Below are positions 1-8,924 of a stretch of DNA of 37,000 nucleotides, piece after piece. Source of the stretch: Adiantum capillus-veneris (taxonomy: Eukaryota; Streptophyta; Polypodiopsida; Polypodiales; Pteridaceae); contig CM043958.1 of the NCBI GenBank assembly GCA_014529385.2, positions 140,072,398 through 140,109,397 of the forward strand, read 5' to 3'. The notes below the pieces were generated by a model. It was given only the letters and a program-made list of their open reading frames with translations. It searched no databases and was not told where the DNA came from. The translations under genes and the position numbers were made by a program. Position 1 is the first letter of the stretch, and the number at the start of each line of letters is the position of its first letter.

Positions 1-315
1 CATCGCCGACATAGCCTAGACTTGCATCAGTCCCATGCATTCAGTTTGTACCGGTTTGTGCAATCATAAGTAGACCACTCTCGCCGACGAGAGTGGGGCC
101 TTCGGAGGAGGGTTTTACAACGCCTCTGGTGTCATATCTCTCTTCTCTCTCTATCTCTCAGTCTGATACACTTACACGCACAATGTCCATTCACTTTGAT
201 CATAGCATTCTCTCATTAAGAACCGAAGGCTCTCCCTTCCATAAGAACAAAAGGAACCTTGAGCACAGTTCGGGGCACTCATCTTGAGCAAAGCGCAAAA
301 ATTCATTCCGTTGCA
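1..315 (+). mobile_element. LTR fragment (3' end), Ty3/gypsy-type family 1
   Basis: This stretch is the reverse complement, with scattered mismatches, of 2704-3019. Shared landmarks are the hairpin-like CTCTCGCC..GAGAGTGG block, the GGAGGAGGGTTTTAC block, a CT-rich tract and the terminal CATTCCGTTGCA. The LTR ends in CA at 315. Its beginning lies before the window. It points rightward while the gag-protease beside it points leftward, so it is not the partner LTR of that element. The simplest reading is the 3' LTR of a second same-family copy that inserted into the first one. Confidence 0.75.
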
Positions 316-368
316 CCTAACAAAGAGACTGAGAGAGTCTCCTTCTCCTGAATCCGTTCAATCTTCGC

Positions 369-2234
369 CTACACATTACCAATGAGAGAGGGAGAATGAA
401 CAACTTGCTCTCCACGAATGACAATGGGAGAGTCACTATTGGCATTGAAAGTGAACGTATTTTCCACCCAATCAATGAGAGGGTTATGCTCACAAAACCA
501 TCGAATGCCCAAAATCATAGCACATCCTGAGAGAGGAGAGGCAAAAAAATTTCTACGGAAAGCAGCTTGTTGAACTGTAAACAACACATCAAGGCACTCT
601 TTCGTGATGACAGAGTCCATACCGGGAGCGAAGCCAAAGACCTCGAAAGGAGATTTCTGACTAACCTCTAGGCGGGCTCTCTCAACAAGAGAGGGACTGG
701 TCACATCATGCATACTGCCTGGGTCAAACAATATGACAAAACGCTGCCCCGTCATATGACCATAACATTTAATGAGAGACTCATCAATGGGAGGTTCAGG
801 AGAAATTTGGGGCACACTCGTGTTGTCATTGATTGCATTGACAGAGGAAGTGGGTTTTGTGGATTCTTTAGATTCATTGGAGTCAAGCTTAGGACATGTT
901 CTTTTTATGTGACCCTTAATGTGACAATGAAAACAACGACCTTCCTTAGAATAAGTGCTTTGCTCTTCCGACGTGATGTATCCTCCTAAAATTCCTTGTG
1001 CTACCTTTTCATCTGGAGTGAGCTTAGGTTTAGCAATTGTGGTAGCTTTACCCTTAGGTTCATTTTGAGAGTTCTTTTCTGAGAGACTGTTGGAAGATTG
1101 GTTAGAAGAGGTACCGTTCTTACCGTTCTTACCATTCTGAGGGTTCTGAGAAGTCTGAGAGGTACTTGTGGAAGTCTTGTTCTCCTTATGCTTTCCCTTG
1201 TTGTGCTTCATCTCCTGTGCGAGAGCAATCGCTACCGCTTGTTGAGATCGATTGGATCGAGCACCTCGACATCGTACTTGATATACTCGTCCAATCCATA
1301 AAGGAATGCCTCCTTGCGCTCCTCATCCGACTTGCGTAATTGGGTGCCTAGCTGCAAAACACGATTAGAGAAAGACATAACTGGCATACCATTTTGCTTG
1401 AGAGCGCGCCAATTGTCCTTCAATCGTGCGAGGTACTGAGGTGGCATAAACCGCGCCTTGAGCTTGTCTTGGAAACCAACCCAATTGAAGGAAAGGGCCG
1501 TGAATTCGTCGACATCCTCTAGGTGTGCGGCTAACTGTGCCTCTTGCCATGCGTGGTACCAATTGATGGCATCACCGGCAAGGTACATAGTTGCCGTCAA
1601 AACCTTGCTATTTCCTGTCTTCTTCGTTGTCGCAAAATAAGCATTAAATTGATGCAACCAAGAATGAATAACCGTAGCATCCATCTTACCATCATACTTA
1701 CCCAAAGTCAACTTCTCTGTGACTGGGTTGTTGGAGTCCCCATCCCAGCTTGCGCCACTTGAGGAACTACCAACGTCTTTGGCTAGTTCCAACTTCGAGG
1801 CAAGAACTTGTCGAACCAATTCTTGAGTGCGTAGGTCTCTTTGAACCTCACGATCGGCCTCCAAGGCCGCTCGTCTTGCTTCGGCTTCCTCCTTTCTTTG
1901 TGCTTTTTTCTTTTCGTACATCGCGCTCGCGTTCCAAAGCAATGTCACTTGCTTCTTGTTGTGCCAACGCAACGCGATTCGCTTCTTGTTGTGCCAGCGC
2001 AACGCGAGTCGCTTCTTGTTGTTGTGCAAACGCAACTCGATTCGCTTCTTGTTGTTGTGCCATCATATCCAACATCGACTTGACCATCGCCTCCATAGGA
2101 TTCGGTACAACTCGTAGTGTAGATGGAGAAGGGGGAGGGTCGGAAAAGCCTCTTGGTGGGAAAAATTCTTGGTCGCCTCTCTCATGCTCATCAACTGTAT
2201 GCGAAGTATCCATTCCGCTTCGGGTGATGACCAT
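369..2234 (-). pseudogene. gag-protease, Ty3/gypsy type, two frameshifts
   Basis: This encodes the structural Gag protein and the retropepsin that would process it. Reading starts at 2234 (MVITRSG). A Q-rich coiled repeat (AQQQEANRVA variants) is followed by a charged helix, the Gag core (LGKYDGK, INWYHAWQEAQ, LKARFMPPQYLARL), a zinc knuckle CFHCHIKGHIKRTC (CX2CX4HX4C, about 955-915) and a protease ending LGIRWF..NPLIDW. The reading frame changes near 1918 and returns to the first frame near 1225, where one missing G explains the break before AVAIALAQEM. The two shifts compensate, so the third segment is again in the frame of the first. The protease catalytic motif is FDPGS where DSG or DTG is usual. 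Gag identity is sure; function as a single polyprotein is not possible from this copy. Confidence 0.85.
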
Positions 2235-2683
2235 GCACTATGATCTTTGGTTCTTAAGTTCACGAGGAACTTGGGTTCTTGCGGGTCTTGGGTTCTTGGG
2301 TTCTTGAGGGTCTTGAGGTCTTGAGGTTCTTGAGGGTCTTCTTTTGCTCGCAATCTGTGTTTGAGAAGGATCTTCTCTTCACCCGAGTTTTGCTCTTTTC
2401 TGCGGGCGCACCCATTGGCGGCCTTGCGCTCACACCAAGGATACTTTTTCCCACCTCACGTCAATTGGCCAGCCGCTAAGTGCACGGTCCGCTCTCAATG
2501 AGTGAAAAGAGGCACAAGGGGAGGCTAGACAAGCCCTTCTTTTCTGGGATTCCTGTCACTCTTCAAAAACACAATTAGTAATCGACACGCCCAAGTGAAC
2601 TTGGGTTCGTGCGACCGCAACAAGCAAAAAAAATTCTTGTGATTCTTGTGGTTCTTTCCTTGAGTGATACAGAAACTGCCAAA

Positions 2684-2695
2684 GCTCTTATACCA
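2684..2695 (-). other. Primer-binding site, tRNA-iMet type
   Basis: On the minus strand the site reads TGGTATAAGAGC, one mismatch from the plant initiator-tRNA-Met complement TGGTATCAGAGC. It lies 8 bases inside the LTR end at 2704. It fixes the orientation of the element and marks the start of minus-strand DNA synthesis. Confidence 0.7.
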
Positions 2696-3059
2696 ATGTA
2701 AGCTGCAACGGAATGAATGTTGTACTTTTCTCAAGATGAGTGATCCGAACTGTGCTCAAGGTTTCTTTTACTTACGGAAGGGAGAGCCTTCCGTTCTTAA
2801 TGAGAGAATGCAATGATCACTAACAATTTGTGAATGGACACTGTGCATGAGAGTGTATGAGACTGAGAGAGAGAGAGAGAAGAGAAATACGACACCAGAG
2901 ACGTAAAACCCTCCTCCGAAGGCCCCACTCTCGTTGGCGAGAGTGGTTTACTATTGATTGCACAAACTCGTACAAGTGGATGACTGAAAACTGATGCAAG
3001 TCTAGGCTATGCCGATGTCGACGACGGTGAAAACCAAAAACGATGGTTTGGGGCTGATT

Positions 3060-3330
3060 CCTGCTGGCTGAAAAACGCTGTTTTTAAGTTGGCAAAAACG
3101 CTGATATTTTGAGGCTAGGCGATGTTGAAAATGCTAGGGAAGTGGCGATCATGTCCTGCTGAAAAACGCCAATGGCTGAGATCTGTGGCGAGGTTTGCTT
3201 GGATGAAAAACGCCAATGGCTGAGGGGTGTGGCAATGAAGCTATGGCTGAAAACGCTGGGTACTGGTGTCTGCTGGCGATGAAGTCTTGCTGATGAAAAA
3301 CGCTAGGAGATGCTTGCTTGGAGGAAATCG
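3060..3330 (-). repeat. Degenerate minisatellite in LTR (GAAAAACGC motif)
   Basis: The block GCTGAAAAACGCY, often followed by AATGGCTGAG, recurs about six times at uneven spacing (around 3070, 3100, 3160, 3205, 3250 and 3293). Spacers contain variants of TGGCGATGAAG and TGCTTGGAGG. It lies between the TATA-like box and the end of the LTR, so it would be in the leader of the element's transcript. Confidence 0.6.
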
Positions 3331-3426
3331 CCCAAGGGTTGATCTTGCTGAGAGAGAGGGGGAACCTGTTGCCTGTGGCCTGTGTTCTCCTTGCTCTTCT
3401 GCCAATTAGTGCTAGCCTAGGTTTGC

Positions 3427-3433
3427 TTATATA
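3427..3433 (-). promoter_or_regulatory. LTR TATA-like box
   Basis: On the minus strand the sequence is TGTATATAAGC, a good TATA match. It sits inside the family 1 LTR, upstream of the primer site and gag, in the position expected of an LTR promoter. Inferred from sequence only. Confidence 0.4.
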
Positions 3434-3744
3434 CAAACTTACTCAATTTGCCCTACCTACTTTCCAACAAAAGTCACTTAAATTAATAAGTGAAAAATGT
3501 CAAGAATAGGAAAAATAGGTTAAATGCACTGGAAAATTCCGCTGAAGGATTCTGATGGATTCTGATGGGAATGCTTATGATCATGCTGTGTGCAACCAGA
3601 GGATATGCATCTACACTAAGTGCCTAGGCATGCACGGTCTGCGAACAGACTCACAAAAGTGCCAGAACACTTCTAATCTAGACTGATTGGACTGACGGAA
3701 CCCTTGTTATGACGTAGCTTGTCAACGGACACATAGGGTTGGAT

Positions 3745-3758
3745 GTGTCACGTGACAC
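3745..3758. promoter_or_regulatory. 14-bp palindrome containing a G-box
   Basis: GTGTCACGTGACAC is a perfect 14-bp palindrome centred on CACGTG, the G-box bound by plant bZIP and bHLH factors. It lies at or near the outer end of the family 1 LTR, about 320 bp upstream of the TATA-like box. It may be a regulatory site or part of the inverted LTR terminus; the sequence alone does not separate the two. Confidence 0.3.
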
Positions 3759-3765
3759 CTGTTGA

Positions 3766-3770
3766 CTTTA
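3766..3770. repeat. Target-site duplication CTTTA (left)
   Basis: CTTTA directly precedes the LTR start TGTCATGAG and recurs at 7044-7048 directly after the second LTR. A 5-bp duplication is what retroviral-type integrases make. Confidence 0.8.
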
Positions 3771-5347
3771 TGTCATGAGAATGTTACAAGCACTATATAT
3801 ATTTGTTGGTTTTTTTCCCTTGATTTTTATTTAATTTTTGGGACCCTCTTGTTAAAATCACAAATGCTTGAACATTGCATGGCCAGTGTGAAATAGCCGT
3901 TGGCCGAGAGTCACCCGTAGTCAAGAAGGGCAGGTCACCACGGGTCGCCACTGAAATCCGAGCAGTAAAAGGTTGGCTAGGCTCAGTTCAAAGTCATTTA
4001 GGTCCCTCGGCAAGACTTCATAAGTTGGTGGATACTAGGAAATTAAACCAAGAGGAGTCAAATGGACACTTGATAGTAGGAGAGCAACCTGCAGACCACT
4101 CTCTCCAAAAGTCTCATCCATGAGGGGGCGCCCATTTTGAGAGTGGGGGCTGATTTCTAGCTTCACAAGTGAACTACTGTGTGTGTGAGTAGTGGGTGCA
4201 CGCGATCACAACTTTAATGGAGAGCTTGCCTTCTCCCTTGTCGTATGTAGCACGATGATTCCGCTCTCGCGCACCTCTCCCTCTTTGAATACAGAATCGT
4301 AATGCCCCGCTCGAGGGCTTTCCATCTGTATGTAGAGTTGTGTGGGTTCATGCACGTATGCCAAGGCAAGAGCCTCTTGTCCAAGTACCGGATTAGCTAA
4401 TTGCTAATCCCCCGTATGTACAAGTGAATTCGGAGAGATTTCACTAGGTGATCACAGCTTTAATGGAGAGCTTGCCTTCTCCCTTCTCTTATGTAGCGCG
4501 ATGATTCCGCTCTCGCGCACCTCCCCCTTTGAATATAGAATCGTAATGCCCCGCTCGAGGGCTTTCCATCTGCATGTAGAGTTGTGTGGGTTCATGCACG
4601 TATGCCAAGGCAAGAGCCTCTTGTCCAAGTACCGGATTAGCTAATTGCTAATCCCCCGTATGTACATGTGAATTCAGAGAGATTTCACGCAAGAAATCTC
4701 GTCCGATTCAAAGGGCAAGTAGCCCTACAGGTCCGGGAGTATGAGGGCTTGCTACGGATGAGACCGGCACGCAAAACAGAGCCCAAAACAATGAATTTCA
4801 GCCTGCTGTCTATTTTTGCAGGTTTAGGGTTTTGACCCTAATTGATCCCTAATACCCCCAGGACCTTCGGGGAAGCGTTGGGATCACTATGCAGGTAATT
4901 TGGTGCATTTTCGGGGCAAAAACAGAGAACTCAACGTGCTGCAGATGCTCGCCAGGTTTGGGAAAGTGTCCATATGCGCCGGGAAAGTCACCTTTGGCAT
5001 GGGAATTTTGTCTATGAAGCCTCCTACTGCGGTTATGCTACCGAAATCAGGCTAGAGTAGGCCATTTTCAGCCCGATAAAAGCGGGACAGCTCGTAGGAA
5101 CTTGCAGGTTTTCTCCCAAGTTTTATAAGAATAAAGAAATACTGAAAGGGGCGTCAGTCTTTGGGGCCTACAAGGTGTCATTGTCTGCTTGGTAGCACTC
5201 TGGCTGCCAAGCCATGGTTTGTGTGAAGTGTTAATCCCAATCACGGGTTTATTCGTGAAGTTTCCTTCTATGTCGTAAAGTCAAGTAAAGTTCATCAAGT
5301 AAAGATTCAGGTGAAAGCTAGAGTCTACCGCCCTATGGGCCGGTTTA
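3771..5347 (+). mobile_element. 5' LTR (family 2), 1.58 kb
   Basis: It starts TGTCATGAGAATGTTACAA, matching TGTCACGAGATTGTGACAA at 5673. The end is placed by alignment with the second LTR (CTACCGCCCTATGGGC against CTACCACCCTACGGC); the expected terminal CA reads TA here. The LTR is longer than its partner mainly because a 246-bp unit is duplicated inside it at 4204-4695. No long reading frame in it looks like a protein. Confidence 0.75.
4204..4695 (+). repeat. 246-bp tandem duplication inside the 5' LTR
   Basis: GATCACAACTTTAATGGAG at 4204 recurs as GATCACAGCTTTAATGGAG at 4450, and the copies stay alike through GTGAATTCGGAGAGATTTCA. The partner LTR at 5673-7043 holds a single copy (about 6114-6355). 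The duplication therefore arose in this LTR after insertion, or reached it by recombination. Confidence 0.9.
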
Positions 5348-5672
5348 ATGGTTCCGTCACTGAGACAGAATCACTTTTTCCTCAAAGAGTGAGCCTTGGG
5401 TTGTTTGTAGGGAAGACACAAAGCAAAGGTCAAAGGGCTTGGCACATGCTCAAAAGAGGAGTGATGATAGAGCTAGCACTTCACATGTACTTAAGGATTC
5501 AGTACAATAGAAGTGTACATTGCTTGACAAAAGTATGAAGGTCTCATTAAGTCATTTGTACACATGTTTGACAGTCTTTCTTGCGGATACATGCGATGAT
5601 AAAAGGGTGCTAACCACACTAAATCATCTATGGCATGTAATCATAGACGTTTGCGATTTTAAGAGGGGAGTA
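5348..5672 (+). other. Interior of the family 2 element
   Basis: Only about 325 bp separate the two LTRs. A weak primer-site candidate, TGGTTCCG at 5349-5356, follows the first LTR; it is not the usual tRNA-Met complement. Short open stretches exist but resemble no Gag or Pol domain. The interior ends in the purine tract at 5661-5670. Confidence 0.6.
5661..5670 (+). other. Polypurine tract
   Basis: AAGAGGGGAG lies 2 bases before the second LTR start (TGTCACGA at 5673). This is the expected position of the plus-strand primer and supports the rightward orientation. Confidence 0.7.
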
Positions 5673-7043
5673 TGTCACGAGATTGTGACAACCACTATAT
5701 ATATTTGTCGGTTTCTTTCCCTTGATTTTTATTTAATTTTTGGGACCCTCTTGTTAAAATCACAAATGCCCGGACATTGCATGGCCATTGTGAAATGGCC
5801 GTTGGCCGAGAGTCTCACCCGCAGTCAGGAAGGGCAGGTTGCCACGAGATGGTCAGGCCAGTCAGCACTAAAATCCAAGCAGTAACAGGGTGGCTAGGCT
5901 CAATTCAAAGTCATTTAGGCCCCTCGGCAAGACTTCATAAGTTGGTAGGTACTAGGAAATTAAACCAAGAGGAGTCAAATGGACACTGAGAGAAACCTGC
6001 AAGCCAAACACACTCTCCAGAAGCCTCATCCATGAGGGGGCGCCCATTTTGAGAGTGGGGATGATTTCTGGCTTCACAAGTGAACTACTATGTGTGTGAG
6101 TAATGGGTGCCTCATCACAGCTTTAATGGAAAGCTTGCCTTCTCCCTTGTCTTATGTAGCGCGATGATTCTGCTCTCGCGCACCTCTCTCCCTCTTTGAA
6201 TACAGAATTGTAATGCCCCGCTCAAGGGCTTTTCATCTGTATGTACAATTGTGTGGGTTCATGCGCATAAGCAGAGGCAAAAGCCTTTTGTCCAAGTACT
6301 GGATTGGCTAATTGCTAATCCCCCGCAGGTACAGGTGAATTCGGAGAGACTTCACACGAGAAATCTCGTCCAATTCAAAGGGCAAGTAGCCCTACAAGTG
6401 CGGGAGTACGAGGGCTTGCAAAGGATGAGACCGGCACGCGAAACGGAGCCCAAAACAGCGAATTACAGCCTATTGTGTATTTTTGCAGGTTTAGGGTTTT
6501 GACCCTAATACCCCCAGGACCTTCATGGAAGCGTTGGGATTACTATACAGGTGATCGGGTGCATTTTCGGGGCAAAAAACAGAGAATTCGGCGTACTGCA
6601 TATTCTCGCCAGGTTTGGGAATGTGTCCATATGCACCGGGAAACTCACCTTTGGCATGGGGATTTTGTCTTGAAGTGAAGCGTCCTACTGTGGTTATGCT
6701 GCCAAAATCGGGCAAGAATAGGACATTTTCAGCCTGGTAAGAGTGGGACAGCTCGTAGGAACTTGCAGGTTTTCTCCCAAGCTTTATAAGAAAAAGGAAA
6801 TACCGAAAGGGGTGCAAATGTATTATACGAATAAATAAATACGAAAGGGGCACCAGTCTTTGGGGCCTACAGAGTGTCATTGTCTGCTTGTTAGCACTCT
6901 CCCTGCCAAGCCATGGTTTGTGTGAAGTGTTAATTCCAGTCACAGGTCTATTCGTGAAGTTTTTCTCTGTGTTGTAAAGTCAAGTAAAGTTCAAGTAAAG
7001 ATTCGAGTGAAAGCTAAAGTCTACCACCCTACGGCCAATTTCA
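5673..7043 (+). mobile_element. 3' LTR (family 2), 1.37 kb
   Basis: It is homologous to 3771-5347 along its length and carries the 246-bp unit only once. It ends in AATTTCA, followed at once by the CTTTA target duplication, which sets the boundary at 7043. Confidence 0.8.
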
Positions 7044-7048
7044 CTTTA
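7044..7048. repeat. Target-site duplication CTTTA (right)
   Basis: A perfect match to 3766-3770, directly after the CA end of the second LTR. Confidence 0.8.
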
Positions 7049-7109
7049 CACAAAGCACTGAGACGAAAAGAGAGCACAGATCTGTCCAACAACCAGGTCG
7101 TCAAAGAAT

Positions 7110-7810
7110 GACACCCTATAGGCCCCAAAGACCGGCACCCCTTTCGGTATGTCTTTATTCAATTGACAATAGACGATCCGAACACGTAGATCAAACTCCC
7201 ACGAAGCTGTCCAAACCGGTCAAGGGCTGAAATCGTAGGCTTCCGACCTGATTTCGACAACATAACGGCACCAAAACCTTTGTAGGTCAAAAGTACACGT
7301 CAAGGACACTTTCCCTTGCATTTTGGAAGCTTTTCGATGAGCTGCACGTCAATTTCAACATGCTGTAATTCTTTGTTTTGCCAATGTCGGGTGCTCCAAA
7401 CCCTATACACACATCCCAATGCTTTCTCGAGGCTCCCCTGTGTGATTTTTTGCAGTTTAGGTGCAAAACCCTAAACCTGCAAAAAAACACAGCAGCTTGT
7501 AACTGTCTCTTTTGAATCATTTTGAGCGGAGCGAACACGCCTACGCGTGTCTCAGGTGCTCCCGCACGCAATGGGGCAGTTCCCCTTTGAATCAGACAAG
7601 TTTTCACCCGAGAAAACTCTCCGTTTTCGCAATCCTTCACGATGCAACTGTGCGTACCTGTGGGGGATTTAGCAATTAGCTAATCCGGTACCTGTTCAGA
7701 AGGCTCTTGCCTTGGCAAACGTGCATAAAATCCCATTGCTAAATCCGGTACCTATTTAGAAGGCTCTTGCCTTGGCAAACATACATAAAACCCCCAAAAT
7801 TGTACATGGT
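7110..7810 (-). mobile_element. Inverted, diverged fragment of the family 2 LTR
   Basis: Read on the minus strand it follows the same landmarks as 6235-6885 in the LTR to its left: TTAGCTAATTGCTAAATCC, AACCCTAAAYYTGCA, a CCCAATGCTTTC block (reverse complement of GAAGCGTTGGGA), then GAAAGGGGYGCC..TCTTTGGGGCCTA. It is more diverged than the two family 2 LTRs are from each other. A short duplication (AATCCGGTACCT..GGCTCTTGCCTTGGCAAAC, about 59 bp apart) lies near 7680-7790. It forms an inverted repeat with the preceding LTR. Confidence 0.75.
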
Positions 7811-7978
7811 CAACTGAGAAGCCCAACTAGTGGGGCATTGTCACAAACTGCTGACGTGTCAAAGCCCTAAAGAAGGGAGCCAACTTGCAGATGCCGGCCG
7901 AGGGGCCTAAACCCTAGAAGAAGCAGAAGCAACAGAAGAAGCAGCAACAGATTTTCGAAAATTCCGCTAACTGCTGAC

Positions 7979-8238
7979 ATGGCATCTCTTCAGGCGGGTA
8001 CTTGGCCAAAAAATTTAGATATTATAGATCTTTGGAGTACCAAAGCATCTGCTAGGTACAAGCGTCAACCTGTTGTTGCCGCTGCATCTCCATCCTTTCA
8101 TACTCAATAGGAGGAGATGGCCCGTACTGCTCTGAATCTTCAGAAGATGGACAATGTCCATTGGAATCTTCATTGTTCTCGCCCGGGCCCAGTTGGTCGG
8201 CCATCACAGTTCCCTCCCCTCTACAAGATGTTAATAAA

Positions 8239-8243
<5 letters not shown>
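7979..8243 (+). pseudogene. Coding-like remnant, unrecognised
   Basis: An ATG at 7979 opens a frame (MASLQAGTWPKNLD) broken by one TAG at 8108-8110. It then continues in the same frame (EEMARTALNLQKMD..PPLYKM) until it runs into the CT microsatellite at 8244. A purine-rich leader with AGAAGAAGCAG repeats precedes the ATG. It may be the start of a retroelement gag or a captured gene piece. I do not recognise the family, and the length is too short to be sure it was ever translated. Confidence 0.3.

Positions 8244-8305
<62 letters not shown>
8244..8305. repeat. (CT)n microsatellite
   Basis: An uninterrupted run of CT dinucleotides of about 62 bases. Reading frames through it (LSLSLS, or ERERER on the other strand) are artefacts of the repeat. 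Confidence 0.98.
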
Positions 8306-8306
<1 letters not shown>

Positions 8307-8387
8307 ATAATAGGGCTTGAGTTCAACTCTCCTCGTCAGATAGATCTATAAGGTCTCTTGGGATAGTTTCCTTCAACGTTAAAATAC

Positions 8388-8417
8388 TCTTCTTCTTCTT
8401 CTTCTTCTTCTTCTTCT

Positions 8418-8493
<76 letters not shown>
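8388..8493. repeat. Compound (CTT)n(CT)n(GT)n microsatellite
   Basis: CTT repeats (about 8388-8422) pass directly into CT (to 8449) and then GT (to 8493). Confidence 0.98.
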
Positions 8494-8497
<4 letters not shown>

Positions 8498-8803
8498 AGA
8501 TTTGCTATGCTCATAGACCCGAGTGTGATCGCGCATGCAACCCTTGCACCACTCCACCCCATGTACCAGATCTTACACCTCCAATTTGATATAGGATGGA
8601 GCTAGTTAGCTTGTGCACTTCATGATTGTACTTCCTTGAGCATATAGATGTGCACCCATACCCCCTAGAGATAGAGCTCCATCCCCCTCATATACCATGT
8701 ATCTTGCATCCTAGCCTCCCCCCCTTACCACAAGACCACATTTTGTTACTTTCTACTTTTTTCATTTCCCAATAGATGGAGGCCGACTTCAATCTCTAAT
8801 AGA

Positions 8804-8805
<2 letters not shown>

Positions 8806-8869
<64 letters not shown>

Positions 8870-8886
8870 CGCGCGCACGCACGCAA
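8806..8886. repeat. Compound (TC)n(GT)n with GC/AC tail
   Basis: TC repeats to 8856, GT to 8869, then an alternating GCGCGCACGCACGC tail. It lies about 40 bp beyond the donor splice site of the PRXIIF exon, so it would be inside intron 1. Confidence 0.98.
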
Positions 8887-8918
8887 CGCGCACGCAAGAA
8901 CGGATAGTACTATGCAGC

Positions 8919-8924
8919 AGTTAC
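8919..8924 (-). other. Splice donor of PRXIIF intron 1
   Basis: On the minus strand CAG|GTAACT follows codon 61. It fits the plant donor consensus and keeps phase 0. Its place matches the point where the protein family continues into the conserved core. Confidence 0.65.

Larger units (their letters stand above)
316..3757 (-). mobile_element. Truncated Ty3/gypsy-type LTR retrotransposon (5' LTR, primer site, gag-pro)
   Basis: Read on the minus strand, the order is LTR (3757 to 2704), primer-binding site, gag with zinc knuckle, then protease. This is the normal 5' half of an LTR retrotransposon. Reverse transcriptase, RNase H and integrase are absent because the element is interrupted at 315/316 by an LTR in the opposite orientation. 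The outer LTR end is tentative: a TG..CA boundary fits at 3757, but the following 13 bases up to the next element are unassigned and could belong to it. Confidence 0.75.
2704..3757 (-). mobile_element. 5' LTR of family 1 element, about 1.05 kb
   Basis: The inner end CATTCCGTTGCA is defined by the neighbouring primer site and by the second copy at 1-315. The outer end is placed at the palindrome GTGTCACGTGACAC because it gives a TG..CA terminus, but this is an inference. A TATA-like box lies inside at 3427-3433 on the minus strand, so the R-U5 part would cover roughly 3400 to 2704. That region holds the GAAAAACGC repeats described separately. Confidence 0.6.
3771..7043 (+). mobile_element. Non-autonomous LTR element with long LTRs and a 325-bp interior
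   Basis: Two direct LTR copies (3771-5347 and 5673-7043) flank an interior of about 325 bp, and CTTTA flanks the whole unit. A purine tract precedes the second LTR. No gag, protease or polymerase sequence is visible anywhere in it, so it needs proteins from another element. It resembles a deletion derivative or a terminal-repeat non-autonomous element, though its LTRs are much longer than those of TRIMs and its interior much shorter than that of LARDs. The two LTRs differ by many substitutions and by a large duplication, so the insertion is old. Confidence 0.8.

Noticed and set aside
1750-2307. Long plus-strand frame (185 codons) opposite gag
   Set aside because: It is the antisense shadow of the Q-rich gag repeat, whose minus-strand reading has real domains.
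2063-2454. Open frames over the GGGTTCTTG/AGGGTCTTG repeats
   Set aside because: Low-complexity leader of the family 1 element; frames on both strands arise from the short repeat.
5349-5356. TGGTTCCG as a definite primer-binding site
   Set aside because: Only eight bases and no tRNA match that I can name with confidence; kept as a weak candidate only.
6491-6943. 150-codon minus-strand frame in the family 2 LTR
   Set aside because: It covers LTR sequence that is non-coding in the partner copy and is not conserved as a frame in 4800-5260.
8244-8562. Open frames of LSLSLS, THTHTH, ERERER and EEEEE type
   Set aside because: They are translations of CT, GT and CTT microsatellites with no unique sequence; the same holds at 20688-21026, 30463-30804 and 31788-32000.
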